Shown: one piece after another, positions 48,716 to 58,463 of the stretch
Layout of the letters: every line of letters starts with the position of its first letter
How positions within the stretch are numbered: the first letter of the stretch is position 1
From: Mantamonas sphyraenae
Taxonomy: Eukaryota; CRuMs; Mantamonadidae
Direction: 5' to 3'
Assembly (NCBI GenBank): GCA_026936335.1
Contig: JAPMXV010000049.1
Location: 62,001 to 126,000 of the forward strand
DNA length: 64,000 nt
Program-made: the position numbers and the translations under genes
The notes under the pieces: generated by a model
The model's database searches: none
Seen by the model: the letters and a program-made list of their open reading frames with translations, nothing else
Told to the model about the DNA's origin: nothing

Positions 48716-51700
48716 CTATTCCTCAGCGTTGCTGTTGGTGTTGCTGCTGGAAGACGATGCGCCGCTGTCCCTTCGTTGCCTGGAAAGCTCGATCATCTGC
48801 TGGTTCAGGGAATCCAGTGCGTGGAGGCCCTTGAAGGAAAAGTCGCCGAAGCTGTCGTCCATGGAGCCGATGGTGAGGGAAGAGGATACGTTGAGGCTAC
48901 TGTCAACGCCTCCTCCACTGAACACGGAATCATGATCCGAGGCATCGCCGCCATTAGCAAAGCGAGCACCGACGAGAAAGGGATCGTGGCTGAGGTCGTC
49001 GGTCATGCCTTTGCTGTTGAAATAGCTCGTGTCCTCCGGGTACGAGGGCTTGGGCACAAAGGGGGCGTCCTGCGTGCGCACCTTGTCCCAATCGATGTCG
49101 CGGAAGAACGGGTGTTCCTTGATGTCCTGGCTGCCGTTTGTGCTACCGAGGCGCTGCGTCGGGTCGAGGGTCAGCAAACCGCGGATGAGATCGATGGCTT
49201 CCTCCGACAAAGCATCTTCGTAGTAGATGACGTCGCCTTGGAGGATGTTTGCAAACACACGTTCGGGTGTCACGTCGTTGAACGGAGGAATTCCGACAAG
49301 GAACTCGTACATGAGGACCCCAAGAGACCACCAGTCTGTGCATTCGCTGTGGCTGGTGCCCAGCAGCAGTTCCGGAGCGATGTAGTCTGGTGTGCCTAGA
49401 GCACCACGCTGTGCGTCCGGCACAGCGCCGTTGATGGAGTCTGCGTTCTCCTCTGCGTGGTCATCGTGGTGGCCATCGTCGTCCAGGTCTCGTTGCCCAT
49501 CAGTGCCGTCGACACTGGTGCCGTCTTGTTCCGTGCCCAAGGCCTGGCCACGGCCGACAAAGCCGACGTGGGACAGACCAAAGTCTGTCAGCTTGACATG
49601 TCCATCTTGGCCAATAAGCAGGTTGTCTGGCTTCAGATCGCGGTGGACGACGCCGCGCTGGTGAAGGTATTCGAGGGCAAGAACGACCTCGGCGAGGTAG
49701 GCGCGTGCAAAGGGTTCGGAGAGGCGGCCGACATTTGTGAGCAGGTTTTGCATGTCGCCACCGTTGAGATACTCGAGGACAAGGTACAGGTGTTTCCTGC
49801 TCTCGAAGCAGTAGTACAACTTGACGACAAACGGGTTGGAGGACCGTGCGAGGATGTTTCGTTCCGCACGGACCTGCTCGACCATGTTCTTGGCAACCAT
49901 GTCTGACTTGCGCAAGACCTTGATGGCGTACAAATCGCCCGTGCGACGCTTGCGTGCCAGGTAGACGTGTCCATAGAAGCCTCGGCTGATGGGCTTGAGG
50001 ATTTCAAAGTCATTGATGCTGGGCACGCCAATGATGCGTGTCCACGACGGCAAGGTGTCCTCGTGGGAGGGTTGGCCACCACGCCCCCCCGCGTGTGGGC
50101 CAGGTTGAGCTTCGTCCGACGCTGTGGCAGACGCTCCTCGTGCCAGAAGGCCGCTGCTGGATGATGTAGCGCCGCCGCGCATCTGCGTGTCCACATCGTT
50201 TTGCTCGTGCATCTTTGCGTCGATGGCGTACAGTGTGTTGCGCTTCTGCTTGACCAGCTTCTTGAGATCTGCAGTGTAGGAGCGGATCATGATGCGGTCG
50301 CAGCGTACGGTTTCAATTGTGCTTTCGATGGAGCGCAGATCGTCGATGGCGGTGGAGCATGCAGTGACACTCTCCTGACACACTGTACGATGGTGCAGCG
50401 TCTGTGCAGCGATGCTTTGCACCCGTGCGAGCCACTCGGCCGTGTTGCCGAGCTTGTGGTAGTCCACGCGGCGATCGATTGGCGAAAGCAGGACGTCGGT
50501 GTTGGCCGAGCTTCCAACGCCAGCGGAGCCTGAGACCAGGGCAGGCGAGCTGTCTCGAAACTCACGGGCACTGTGTGGCTCCTGAAATGGCGAAGAGCGC
50601 AGAGCAGAGACAGAAGAGGAAGGCTGTGGACTTGCGTTTTCCTGGTCTGCCTCGTTTGCATGCGCCTCGTCGTTGGAGGGCGAACCATGGAGGGAGAAGC
50701 GGACATGGGGCTTGTCCGAATCGTCCCCTTTGCGTGACTCATGCTGATCAGAGTTTGAGCCCGACCAGGAGTCGCTGTTGGCAGAAAAGATGGCGTGGTA
50801 CTTGTACACCTGGCGGGACATCATGGCGACCTTGCGACGCAGGTCTTTTGCGAGCCTGCGCACACGCTTGTCGCAATCGATGACCTTGAGATGGAAGATG
50901 TTGTTGATGACACAGTTGCGCACATGTCGCTCAAAGCTGGACATGCCAACGTCGCATTCGCAGATGCGGCACACCAGTGTCTCTTCTGCACTCAGATCCG
51001 AGCTGTGCGACGAATCCGCTGCGCTGGTTGCGTCGTCTCGACTCATGCTCAGAGTTGGAGACTCGCTGCGTGTGGGCATCAACGTGCCTGCACCTGTGGC
51101 CGAAGAAGAAGAGGTGGACGACGACGAGGCAGTAGGCATGGAAGGGGCCGCAGCAGAGGAAGAAGGACGGCCGACTGTGCGTGTGGTTGTGCTGACGGAC
51201 ATGGCACGTTCGCGGCCAAAGCGAGGCAAAGGACGCGGGCGTAGATCGAGACGGGCGAGGGCGGCGTCGAGATCGTCCAGGTCGACGTCGTTGGTGGAAG
51301 CGCGGCCGGAACCCATGCCAGGGGACCCCATGAGTCCCTGTACAGAGGAGCTACGTTTGAGAGTGGCTCGCATGGGATTGAACTGGATGAGTGTTTCCGC
51401 CGTAGCTGCTGCGTCAAGGTCGTTGTTTTCGGCGCCGCCTGTGTCGGCCGCTGCGTTCTGGTTTGCCTCGGGCTCATCGTTGGAAGCGGCTCGACGGCGC
51501 TCAACCACGGCCCCAAAGCCTGTGATGTCGTCCATGGATCGCTTGTAGGCCGCATGGAGGGTGGACGTCGACTCGAGACTGCCTCGCAGTGAGGTGTTGA
51601 GGGCATCTGCGCGTGTGCTGCTGTGGACGTCGGCCATGTAGGAGACCATACGGTTGCAGCGCGAGAGGATGAAAAGCAGACGGGCGACAAAGGGTCTGCA

Positions 51701-53376
51701 GAATTCCGAGGAATGGTTGCGCAGCATCTCTTGCAACGTCTCGAGGACGATTTCAAGGTGTTCGCCGTTTTTGAGCTCGTCCACGGTGGCGACGAGGACA
51801 CTGTCGATGATGGCCTGCAAGTCCGAGAGGAGCTTGAGGTCGTTGGAGGTTGGTTGGTTGGTGTGCTTGGCCGAGTCGACGTCCTTGTGGTCGCTCTGGT
51901 TTTGCTGAAAGGCCGCTTCCAGGGCAGCTAGCTGGCGTGCGCTGTTGGGCGTGCGGTGGCCGGCCTTGGGGGTGCCCACAAATCCAGACAACTGGTTGCT
52001 GAGCACATGCAGGGCTTCTTCGGTTTCGCGTTTGGTGATGTACAGGGTGCGCTCGCGCGGCGCAAGGTCTTCTTGGTCGGCGTCGGCGTCGGCGTCGGAT
52101 GACGAGTCGTCATGGGCACACTCGGCATCTGCTTCTGTGTCAGACATGTTGTCGAGTGTGCTGTGGGCCTGTGCGCGGAGTTTGCGAGGGCGCAACTGTT
52201 GGGACGGGCGGTTGGAGCTGGTGCTGAGAATGTACAGGTCATCCACGCTATAGACTGGATGCTTGCGGAACTGGCTGACCACGAGGGCTTGGGTCAGGGC
52301 ACTGACGGGACCTGAGGAGCTGGAGGTGCTCATGGAAGAAGTGGACTCGTTGTTGAGGTCGTCGGAGGTGCTGCGTGTGCTTTGTGGAGTGCTGCTGGCC
52401 TGTGCACGCTTGCTGCCCTGAGGGCCAAAGCCCGTCTCGTCGTCCTCGTCGTCGCTATCAATGTACACTACGTCACGGCGCTGGCCAAAGCTGGGCAGGT
52501 TGCCGCTGACAAAGAGGCGGCGGGACCGAGAGAAGCCACCTTTCGTTCGCTGCTGCTGTGTTTCGCGACCGCGGCGGCCGAGAACGAAGAGGAGGAGGTT
52601 GAGGAGGAAGAGAGTGTGCCTGCGTCGTTGGGAAAGGCGACACCCTGTCCAGTTCCGCCTGTGAGGGATGCGGACAGCGGGGCTTGGGGCGTGGCTAGTT
52701 TGCCGTAGTTGGGTGATCGCAGCGCGCCGAGTCCCGAGTCAGCTGCAAGGGGCCCCGGGGTGGCTGTGCTGATGGACAGACCAACAGAGGCATTGGAAGC
52801 GGCACTCTCAAAGTTGCTGAAGCCGTTGTCCCAACTGGGAGACTTGGGCACGAGTTGGCCAGAGGCACGTGCGCCAAAGCGGAATACGCTGGAACGGGAT
52901 GGCGAGTGGAAGCTGCTGATTGCATCGAAGCTATCATGGCTGGTTTCGCTTGCATCTTCGGCGTCGCTGGTTCCACTGCTGGAGGAGGAAGAGGAGGAGG
53001 AGGATGATGATGAGGAGGAGGAGGCGGAGGAGGTTGAATGGGCGCTGGGAAGCGGGAAGTGATGGGTGCGCTGGTCGTCGTCCTCGTCGGGTGTTTGAGG
53101 CAGGGGTCTGAGCAGGCGGATGGGCACGGGTCTGCTTCGTGTCCATGGCGACGGAGTGGGCGTGACACTGGCTGCAGTGGAGGAAGCAGACGACGAGAGG
53201 CTGTCCTCTTCGTCGCCTGGGCTGTCAAAGGCGTCTGCGAGGAGATCTTCATCAAAGTCAAAGTTTGCCATCACGTCTGCCTCCTCATACTCGTAGCGCG
53301 GCGACAGGGTGCGCAGCTCCGAGGTGGGAGTGTCGTTGCGCACCAGCTGGTCGATGGACCAGCGTGCGTTGGACAT
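48716..53376 (-). CDS. MAST/Rim15/IRE-type AGC protein kinase
   Basis: The start is ATG at 53376 (MSNARWSIDQLV). A Ser-rich disordered N-terminus is followed by a C2HC-type zinc motif (CRICECDVGMSSFERHVRNC, near 50970) typical of plant IRE and fungal Rim15 kinases. The kinase domain spans about residues 1120-1450: ISRGFYGHV glycine loop, YAIKVLRK lysine, HRDLKPDNLL catalytic loop, TDFGLS and GTPDYIAPELLLG. About 70 residues lie between DFG and APE, the long acidic activation-segment insert typical of Greatwall/MAST kinases. An AGC tail with FVPKPSYPEDTSYF follows. The frame changes by one missing base between about 52535 and 52600 in low-complexity sequence, so the exact join is uncertain. 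About 1,553 residues. Family members control mitotic or nutrient signalling through PP2A inhibitors. Confidence 0.87.
52979..53033 (-). repeat. Poly-Ser-coding trinucleotide tract in the kinase
   Basis: GAG/GAT-type triplets on the + strand encode a run of about 18 serines on the minus strand in the disordered N-terminal part of the kinase. It is low-complexity and likely length-variable. Confidence 0.85.
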
Positions 53377-53461
53377 CGGGGCGGCAGAGAGTGAGTTTGC
53401 TCTTTGGGCCGACCTGCGCGTGCGTGGCCATCTCTGATTCCGATTCAAAAGTGCAGCTCCC
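53377..53461. promoter_or_regulatory. Divergent spacer between kinase and OGG1
   Basis: There are 85 nt between start codons on opposite strands, with no recognised core element. Placement alone suggests a shared promoter. Confidence 0.3.
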
Positions 53462-54663
53462 ATGTGGAAGAGATTGGGTGTGCCGCACAGCGAATTGCGT
53501 GTGGACATCAGTCTGGTGAGTGGCCAAGCATTCCGATGGCGGCCCGTGCCAAGCGCGGACGGCTGTCCCGAGTTTGTGGGCATCGTGCAGCGGCAGCTGT
53601 GGCATGTGCGGCAGATCCAAGACGACACACTGGTGCGTCGCCTGTTGCCTGTGGAGGGTTCTCGCAGCAGCGATGTCCTGCTCGCAGAGAGCGCTGGGGC
53701 ACCGGTGGCAGCACATGTGGACGCCGACGACGCCGACGTGGCGTTCTTCAGGGACTATTGTCAGCTGGACACGCCGCTTGCACCGTTGTACAAGACCTGG
53801 TGCAGGGACGAGACATTTGCAGCAGTAAGCGAGGCGTTTGGAGGCGTACGTGTGCTCCGTCAAGATCCACTGGAAACGACGCTGTCGTTCATCTGTTCGT
53901 CAAACAACAACATCAAACGGATCTCTGGAATGGTGGAAACGCTGTGCTCGTTGTACGGGACGTTATTGGGACGCTGGACGGGGAGGCCGTGCACGCGTTC
54001 CCGACGTTGCAGCAGCTGGCCGACAACGTGGACGGGATGGAGGAGACCTTGCGTGAGGCCAGATTCGGATACAGGGCACGCTTTCTGGCAAAGACAGTGG
54101 CCAAGCTGGCGGAAAAAGGTGAAGATTCGCTGCTGGCCCTGCGGCAGGTGTCCGATCCGAAGGCTGTTCAGGCGGCGCTGGTGGAGCTGGATGGCGTGGG
54201 CAAAAAGGTGGCCGACTGCATTGCTTTGTTTTCATGCGACAGCGTGGATGCCATTCCGGTGGACACGCATGTGTGGCAGATGGCGTGCCGATTTGACTCG
54301 AAGCTGCGGAACAAGAACCTGAACGACAAAGTGTACGCACAGGTGGGTCAGGCGTTCAAGAAGCGCTTCCGCAAGCACGTCGGATGGGCCCATTCAGTAT
54401 TGTTTGCTGCCGAACTGCCGCAGTTCCAGCACCTGTTTGACGAGGTTGAGGGGACAAAGAGGAAACGGGAAGAGGTCGAGGAACTGGAATTGACGTTGCA
54501 GGTGGAGGAAGAGACGGAAACACTGGTGCTGGTCAAGAGAGAGGAGAAAGTGGAGGAGGATGTGACTGTGCTTGGGTCGTCTTCGTCTTCGTCTTCGTCG
54601 TTGTCGTCGCAGGTGGCTCGACGGGAGAGACTTGCGAAGCGGCGACGGCGGAGCCAAGCGTGA
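53462..54663 (+). CDS. OGG1: 8-oxoguanine DNA glycosylase/AP lyase
   Basis: The start MWKRLGVPHSELRVDISLVSGQAFRWRP is the OGG N-terminal domain. VRVLRQDPLETTLSFICSSNNNIKRISGMVE is the conserved glycosylase core. The helix-hairpin-helix LDGVGKKVADCIALFS supplies the catalytic Lys (second Lys of GKK, equivalent to human Lys249), and IPVDTHVW the catalytic Asp. The enzyme removes 8-oxoguanine opposite cytosine in nuclear or mitochondrial DNA (family knowledge). A missing base at 53960-53970 splits the frame between SLYGTL and GTLDGEAVHAFPTLQQL; homology continues across it. The corrected length is 400 residues. The last about 75 residues are an acidic then Ser/Arg-rich tail not typical of OGG1, ending in a basic, possibly nuclear-targeting run. 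Confidence 0.93.
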
Positions 54664-54677
54664 CAGGGTTGGTCGAG

Positions 54678-55697
54678 ATGCTCAGTTCACTGGAAGACAC
54701 AGGGGGTGAGAGCATTCCAGAGGCGGTGCCGATGGCCACATCGGCGGGGCAAGGGGACGAGAGCGGGGACGGAGTGATGCAGCTTCACCTCAAGGTGGCC
54801 ACAGGGGGCCAATGGGAGGTTAGCGTGCCCGTGGAATGTACAGTGATGCAGTTGAAGCAAAAGGTAGGTACACATCCTTTGGGGGGGGGTGGGTGGTTTG
54901 TTGCACGGTTTGGAGGGGTGACGGGGGCACATCGCGGAGAGGCGGAAAACTCACCCGGCTTGTACAGGTGCGTGCGGAGCACGACGTGGGTGACAAGACG
55001 ATCAAGCTGATCTATCAGGGCAAATTCATGGAGGACCACAAGACGCTGGCGTCGTACAAGGTGCACGACGGCGTGTTTGTACACTGCGTGCTGAGCAAGC
55101 CGAGCCGCAGAAACACGACGGTGAGAACCAAACGGGGCGGGGCGTTGTTTTGGGGCCGGGCGTACTGACACAGACGGCGCAGAACACAACGAGTGCACGC
55201 GGAGAGAGCATGGGTGGAGGTGGAGGAGGAGGCGGAGGAGGGGCACCCGTACGTGGATTCGACCGGTTGCTGGAGCTGGGGTTCAACGCAGAAGAGGTTG
55301 CGTCGATGCGTGGCCAGTTTCATGCCAACCGACTGCGGAATACGCTGTACACAGGAAACGAAACACAGGAGCAGCTGAGACAGATGGAGGAAGAGTGGAT
55401 GGAAGCCGAATACGGAGCGGATCCGGCGCGTGCAGGGACGACAAGCACGACGAGCAGGGGCGGGCAAGCGTCGGCAGGCCTTGCTGTGGCCGACAATGGA
55501 TACGACCTTCCGGAAGACCCGCCGCCGACCATGGGCACCAACATGCATATGTTGATGGGCATGATTCTGGGTTTCTGTTTGGCTACCTCGCCCTGTTGCT
55601 GGTGGTGGAGCGTGCTGTGTCGCACAGGCTGAAACTGGGCATCATCATGGGCGTGGGGATCAATTTCATGTTTGGTATGCTCAAACGCTACGCTTGA
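54678..55697 (+). CDS. Dsc3-like ubiquitin-like membrane protein (Golgi/ER E3 ligase subunit family)
   Basis: Exons are 54678-54863, 54968-55120 and 55183-55697, all phase 0 joins. The start lies only 14 nt after the OGG1 stop; ATG 54732 is an alternative. A ubiquitin-like fold (VMQLHLKVATGG, IKLIYQGKFMEDHKTLASYKV) is followed by a Gly run and the DUF2407-type C-terminal domain (GFDRLLELGFNAEEVASMRGQFHA, LRQMEEEWMEAE). Two hydrophobic segments close the protein (MLMGMILGFLFGYLALLLVVE and LGIIMGVGINFMFGML). Between them the frame moves by -1 exactly at GGGTTTC (55569-55575); without the shift the protein would stop at 55632 and lose both segments. In fungi Dsc3 belongs to the Dsc/Tul1 ubiquitin-ligase complex for membrane-protein degradation. 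About 284 residues. The last 10 nt overlap the convergent gene. Confidence 0.85.
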
Positions 55698-57184
55698 CCT
55701 CGCGCAGGACGCCTGCGTCCACGAGGACGGCTGCTGTGGCTTCGTCTGCGTGTGCGCCGGGTTCCAGTGCTGCGACTGCGACTATTGCGACTACGACTGC
55801 GGCTGCCGCGCGTGTGGCGTCTGCGAGTGCGAGAAGAGGAGGAGGAGGAGGAGGAGGAAGCAGAGTAACTGGGCTGCTGTTTGGACGACGTGCCCACACG
55901 AGCGTGCAGGCGTGCGACGGAGCGGGAGATCGATGATGAAGAGTTTCGTCGCCGCCGTCGTCGTTGTTGACTCTTGCTCCGCTTCCTGTGCCTGCCACGA
56001 CGTCGGCTGGATGAAGACGCCGACGAGGTGGCTTCGGCCAGAAACTCGGAAGTTTGCTTTTCGTCGTGGACATCAAACTCAAACAGGGGCCGCAGCTGAC
56101 GGACAGGTTGGAGGTCGGCGTACTCGCGTGCGAGGCGCTCGATGCCCAGGCCGATTCGCTCGGGCAGGTCACGCAGCACGTGGAGGTTGGGCATGGTTGA
56201 GAGGTAGGCTTGGGCAGTCTTGGTCAGGCGGATGCCCTTGCTGATGACAACCACGGCTGCCTGAGCTTCGTGGATCTCCAAGTCGCGTTGCACCTTTTCC
56301 AGCAGTGCTCGCTTGAGGACCTTGTTCTTGCCATGGGATTTTGCTGTCTGCACCACAAGCTTCAGTGCACGTCCCGTGTATGTGCTTGCTTCCTCTCCCA
56401 GCTGTTCCAACGGGTCCATGAGGTCGACTTTGTCGCCCTGCAGTTGCGGCCCTTGCTCAGAGTCCAGTTCCGGCTCACTCATGCTCAACAGACTGACATC
56501 CAACCCCAAATGGTGGATGGCGTTGCCATGTGTCGGTGCATTGGGCGACGAGGACGAGGAAGAGGATCGCTCCACAGGTTCGGCATCTCCGTTCCAAGAG
56601 TCGGCTGCGGTGACGGTGTAGTCGACTACAGACTGAAGGAACAGCTCGGGGTTGAGCAAAGACGGGTCTTGGTCTTCAGGGGACGGTTCGTCTTCGTCAA
56701 CAAGCATATACAAGCAGCGCACTTGACTCTGGACACTGGCTGCGTAGTTGCGCAGGGCGTATCGGATGCAGTCGCCCACGTAGGCCCGAAAGAGGTCTGT
56801 GTCCCGACTGAGCTTGCCCGAAGTGTCCATATACACGTCCACATAGTTGTGTTTGACGCCCGAGAAGCCACGTTTGCCGCCCAGGCAGCGGCGAAAGCAG
56901 GACTTGAGCCAAACGGGCGCCAGCTGGTCCTGCGAGACAATGTCCAGGTTGCGCTTGGTGCGAAACTGGCCCCATTCCCTTTGTACATACGAGCTGAACG
57001 CCTCGTCGGTCATCACGAGCCTGGGTGGGCGCTGGACGCCAGGGACGCCGTGCTTGGCGGCAAACCGAGCGAAGCGGCTCTGGACAAGCTCGTCCACAGC
57101 CGAATCCTTCTTGACCGGCAAGCCACGGGAAAGGAGCACATCGTACCTGTCCTCGTCCACGTAGGACGGGTCACGGGTGGACAT
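55688..57184 (-). CDS. Unknown protein with RS-rich C-terminal tail
   Basis: Intronless, 498 residues. The first about 370 residues are a well-mixed, apparently folded region with no motif I recognise. Conserved-looking segments include QLAPVWLKSCFRRCLGGKRGF, NYVDVYMDTSGKLSRDTDLF and CIRYALRNYAASVQSQVRCLYMLV. The last about 110 residues are Arg/Ser-rich with SRSRSRNSRSRS-type dipeptides, resembling RS domains of splicing or nuclear-speckle proteins. A nuclear RNA-related role is therefore plausible but inferred from the tail alone. Its 3' coding end overlaps the 3' end of the Dsc3-like gene by 10 nt, and its start is 51 nt from the JmjC gene. Confidence 0.8.
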   Translation of the reverse strand: MSTRDPSYVDEDRYDVLLSRGLPVKKDSAVDELVQSRFARFAAKHGVPGVQRPPRLVMTDEAFSSYVQREWGQFRTKRNLDIVSQDQLAPVWLKSCFRRCLGGKRGFSGVKHNYVDVYMDTSGKLSRDTDLFRAYVGDCIRYALRNYAASVQSQVRCLYMLVDEDEPSPEDQDPSLLNPELFLQSVVDYTVTAADSWNGDAEPVERSSSSSSSPNAPTHGNAIHHLGLDVSLLSMSEPELDSEQGPQLQGDKVDLMDPLEQLGEEASTYTGRALKLVVQTAKSHGKNKVLKRALLEKVQRDLEIHEAQAAVVVISKGIRLTKTAQAYLSTMPNLHVLRDLPERIGLGIERLAREYADLQPVRQLRPLFEFDVHDEKQTSEFLAEATSSASSSSRRRGRHRKRSKSQQRRRRRRNSSSSISRSVARLHARVGTSSKQQPSYSASSSSSSSSSRTRRRHTRGSRSRSRNSRSRSTGTRRTRRRSHSSRPRGRRRPARGQA

Positions 57185-57235
57185 GGCCTTTCAATTTTTG
57201 GCGCGTCGAGGGCGCCAGCTGAACTTCCATCATCA
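57185..57235. promoter_or_regulatory. Divergent spacer with an E2F-like element
   Basis: The 51-nt spacer contains TTTTTGGCGCG at 57195-57205, matching the E2F/DP consensus TTTSSCGC. It sits between an unknown RS-tailed gene and the JmjC gene. The match is exact but short; factor binding is inferred. Confidence 0.4.
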
Positions 57236-58431
57236 ATGTTGCCACGGAGTCGATCCAAAGCTCAAAGGACGTGGTGTGCGACACGTGGTGTGCAGTGGAT
57301 CACAGCCATGGTACTTGCGTACGTGTGTTGGCTCGTGTTTGACATGCAGACCAGTGCGTGCGTGCGTCCTGTGATGCCGCCTTTGCTTCACAAGGTGCCT
57401 GTCATCGAGGACATGGACGTGCGCACGTTTCGTGACAAGTTCCAGCAACGAGGCATCCCCGTGGTGCTGGACAAGCACATGGAAAAGTGGCCTGCACGCA
57501 CAAAGTGGACCCTGGAGCACTTCCGCAAGACGTACGGCCAAGAAAAGATCGGCATCCAGAACGGCAACATCGAGCTCGACGCAACAAAGGGCACCTCGCT
57601 CACCCTCGGAGACTTTGTACAGATTCTGTTGGACATGGAGCAGGGCAAGGACAGCGCCCTGGTCAAGCAGTACACAGAACCGGGGCTCATTCCCTACTGG
57701 CGGGAGGTACTGCAGCGGTTTTCCGGACCGTATCAAACCGCACATTGCAGACAGCCACTGACATTGTCATTGCACACGCCTGCTACACAGGAATGGGAAC
57801 TGTTTGACAAGTATCCGCAGCTGTTTGCGGACTGCAACGAGTTTCCGCTGATTCGCGATCTTCCGGGCAAGGTGCACGACGAGGGTCTCTTCTGGCTGGG
57901 TCCAAAGGGAGGTAGGTTTGCATGCAACTGAGCGAACATGAGTGGTGGCGTGCGCTGTTGCGACTGACGAAGGACGGGCTTTCGGGCTTTTGCGCAGCAA
58001 GAACTGGGTTGCACATGGACTACGACCCGTTCAGCTTCCTGCACCAGTTTGTGGGGCGCAAACGGGTGACGCTCATTCCGCCGTACGACGCCCACAAGGT
58101 GTACCGCTCGAACAAGTACGACTTTCTGGCCGAACTATCCCAGGTGGATCCCTGGCACGTGGACGAGGCCAAGTTTCCCCGCTTTGCCAACGCTACCAAG
58201 CTGGAGGTGGAGTTGTCTCCGGGCCAGACGCTCTTTGTGCCCACAGGCTGGTGGCACTATGCCGAGAGCCTGTCCACCAGTCTCAGTGTCAGCAGTCGAG
58301 CACTCACCCGCTGCGAAAGTGCTGGCTTCTGGAAGTACCATGTGCTGCACTGGTTCCACAAACGCAATATGTACATACCGTGGGACAAGTGCACGTGCCA
58401 CAACATCAACGACGACGACAGCGGGTACTGA
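57236..58431 (+). CDS. JmjC-domain dioxygenase with N-terminal membrane anchor
   Basis: Exons are 57236-57706, 57791-57911 and 57998-58431 (341 residues). The ATG at 57236 gives a basic N-terminus followed by WITAMVLAYVCWLVFDM, a type II membrane anchor; starting at 57308 would trim the basic part. The JmjC core shows LHMDYDPFSFLHQFVGRKRVTLIPP, with the HxD iron ligands, and FVPTGWWHYAESL with the distal His. Family members are Fe(II)/2-oxoglutarate oxygenases that hydroxylate proteins or demethylate histones; the membrane anchor argues for a secretory-pathway substrate. The second intron (donor gtaggtt, acceptor gcgcag) restores GPKGARTGLHMDYD. The first intron (84 nt, in frame) is less certain because the unspliced frame stays open. 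Confidence 0.85.
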
Positions 58432-58463
58432 TGGCAGAGCACTTCCATGAACGACTGCACTTT

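Noticed and set aside
57707-57790. Reading through the first JmjC intron as coding
   Set aside because: The unspliced 84 nt stay open, but the sequence is His/Thr/Leu-rich without family resemblance, and the GT...ACAG boundaries are good. I keep the intron with reduced confidence.
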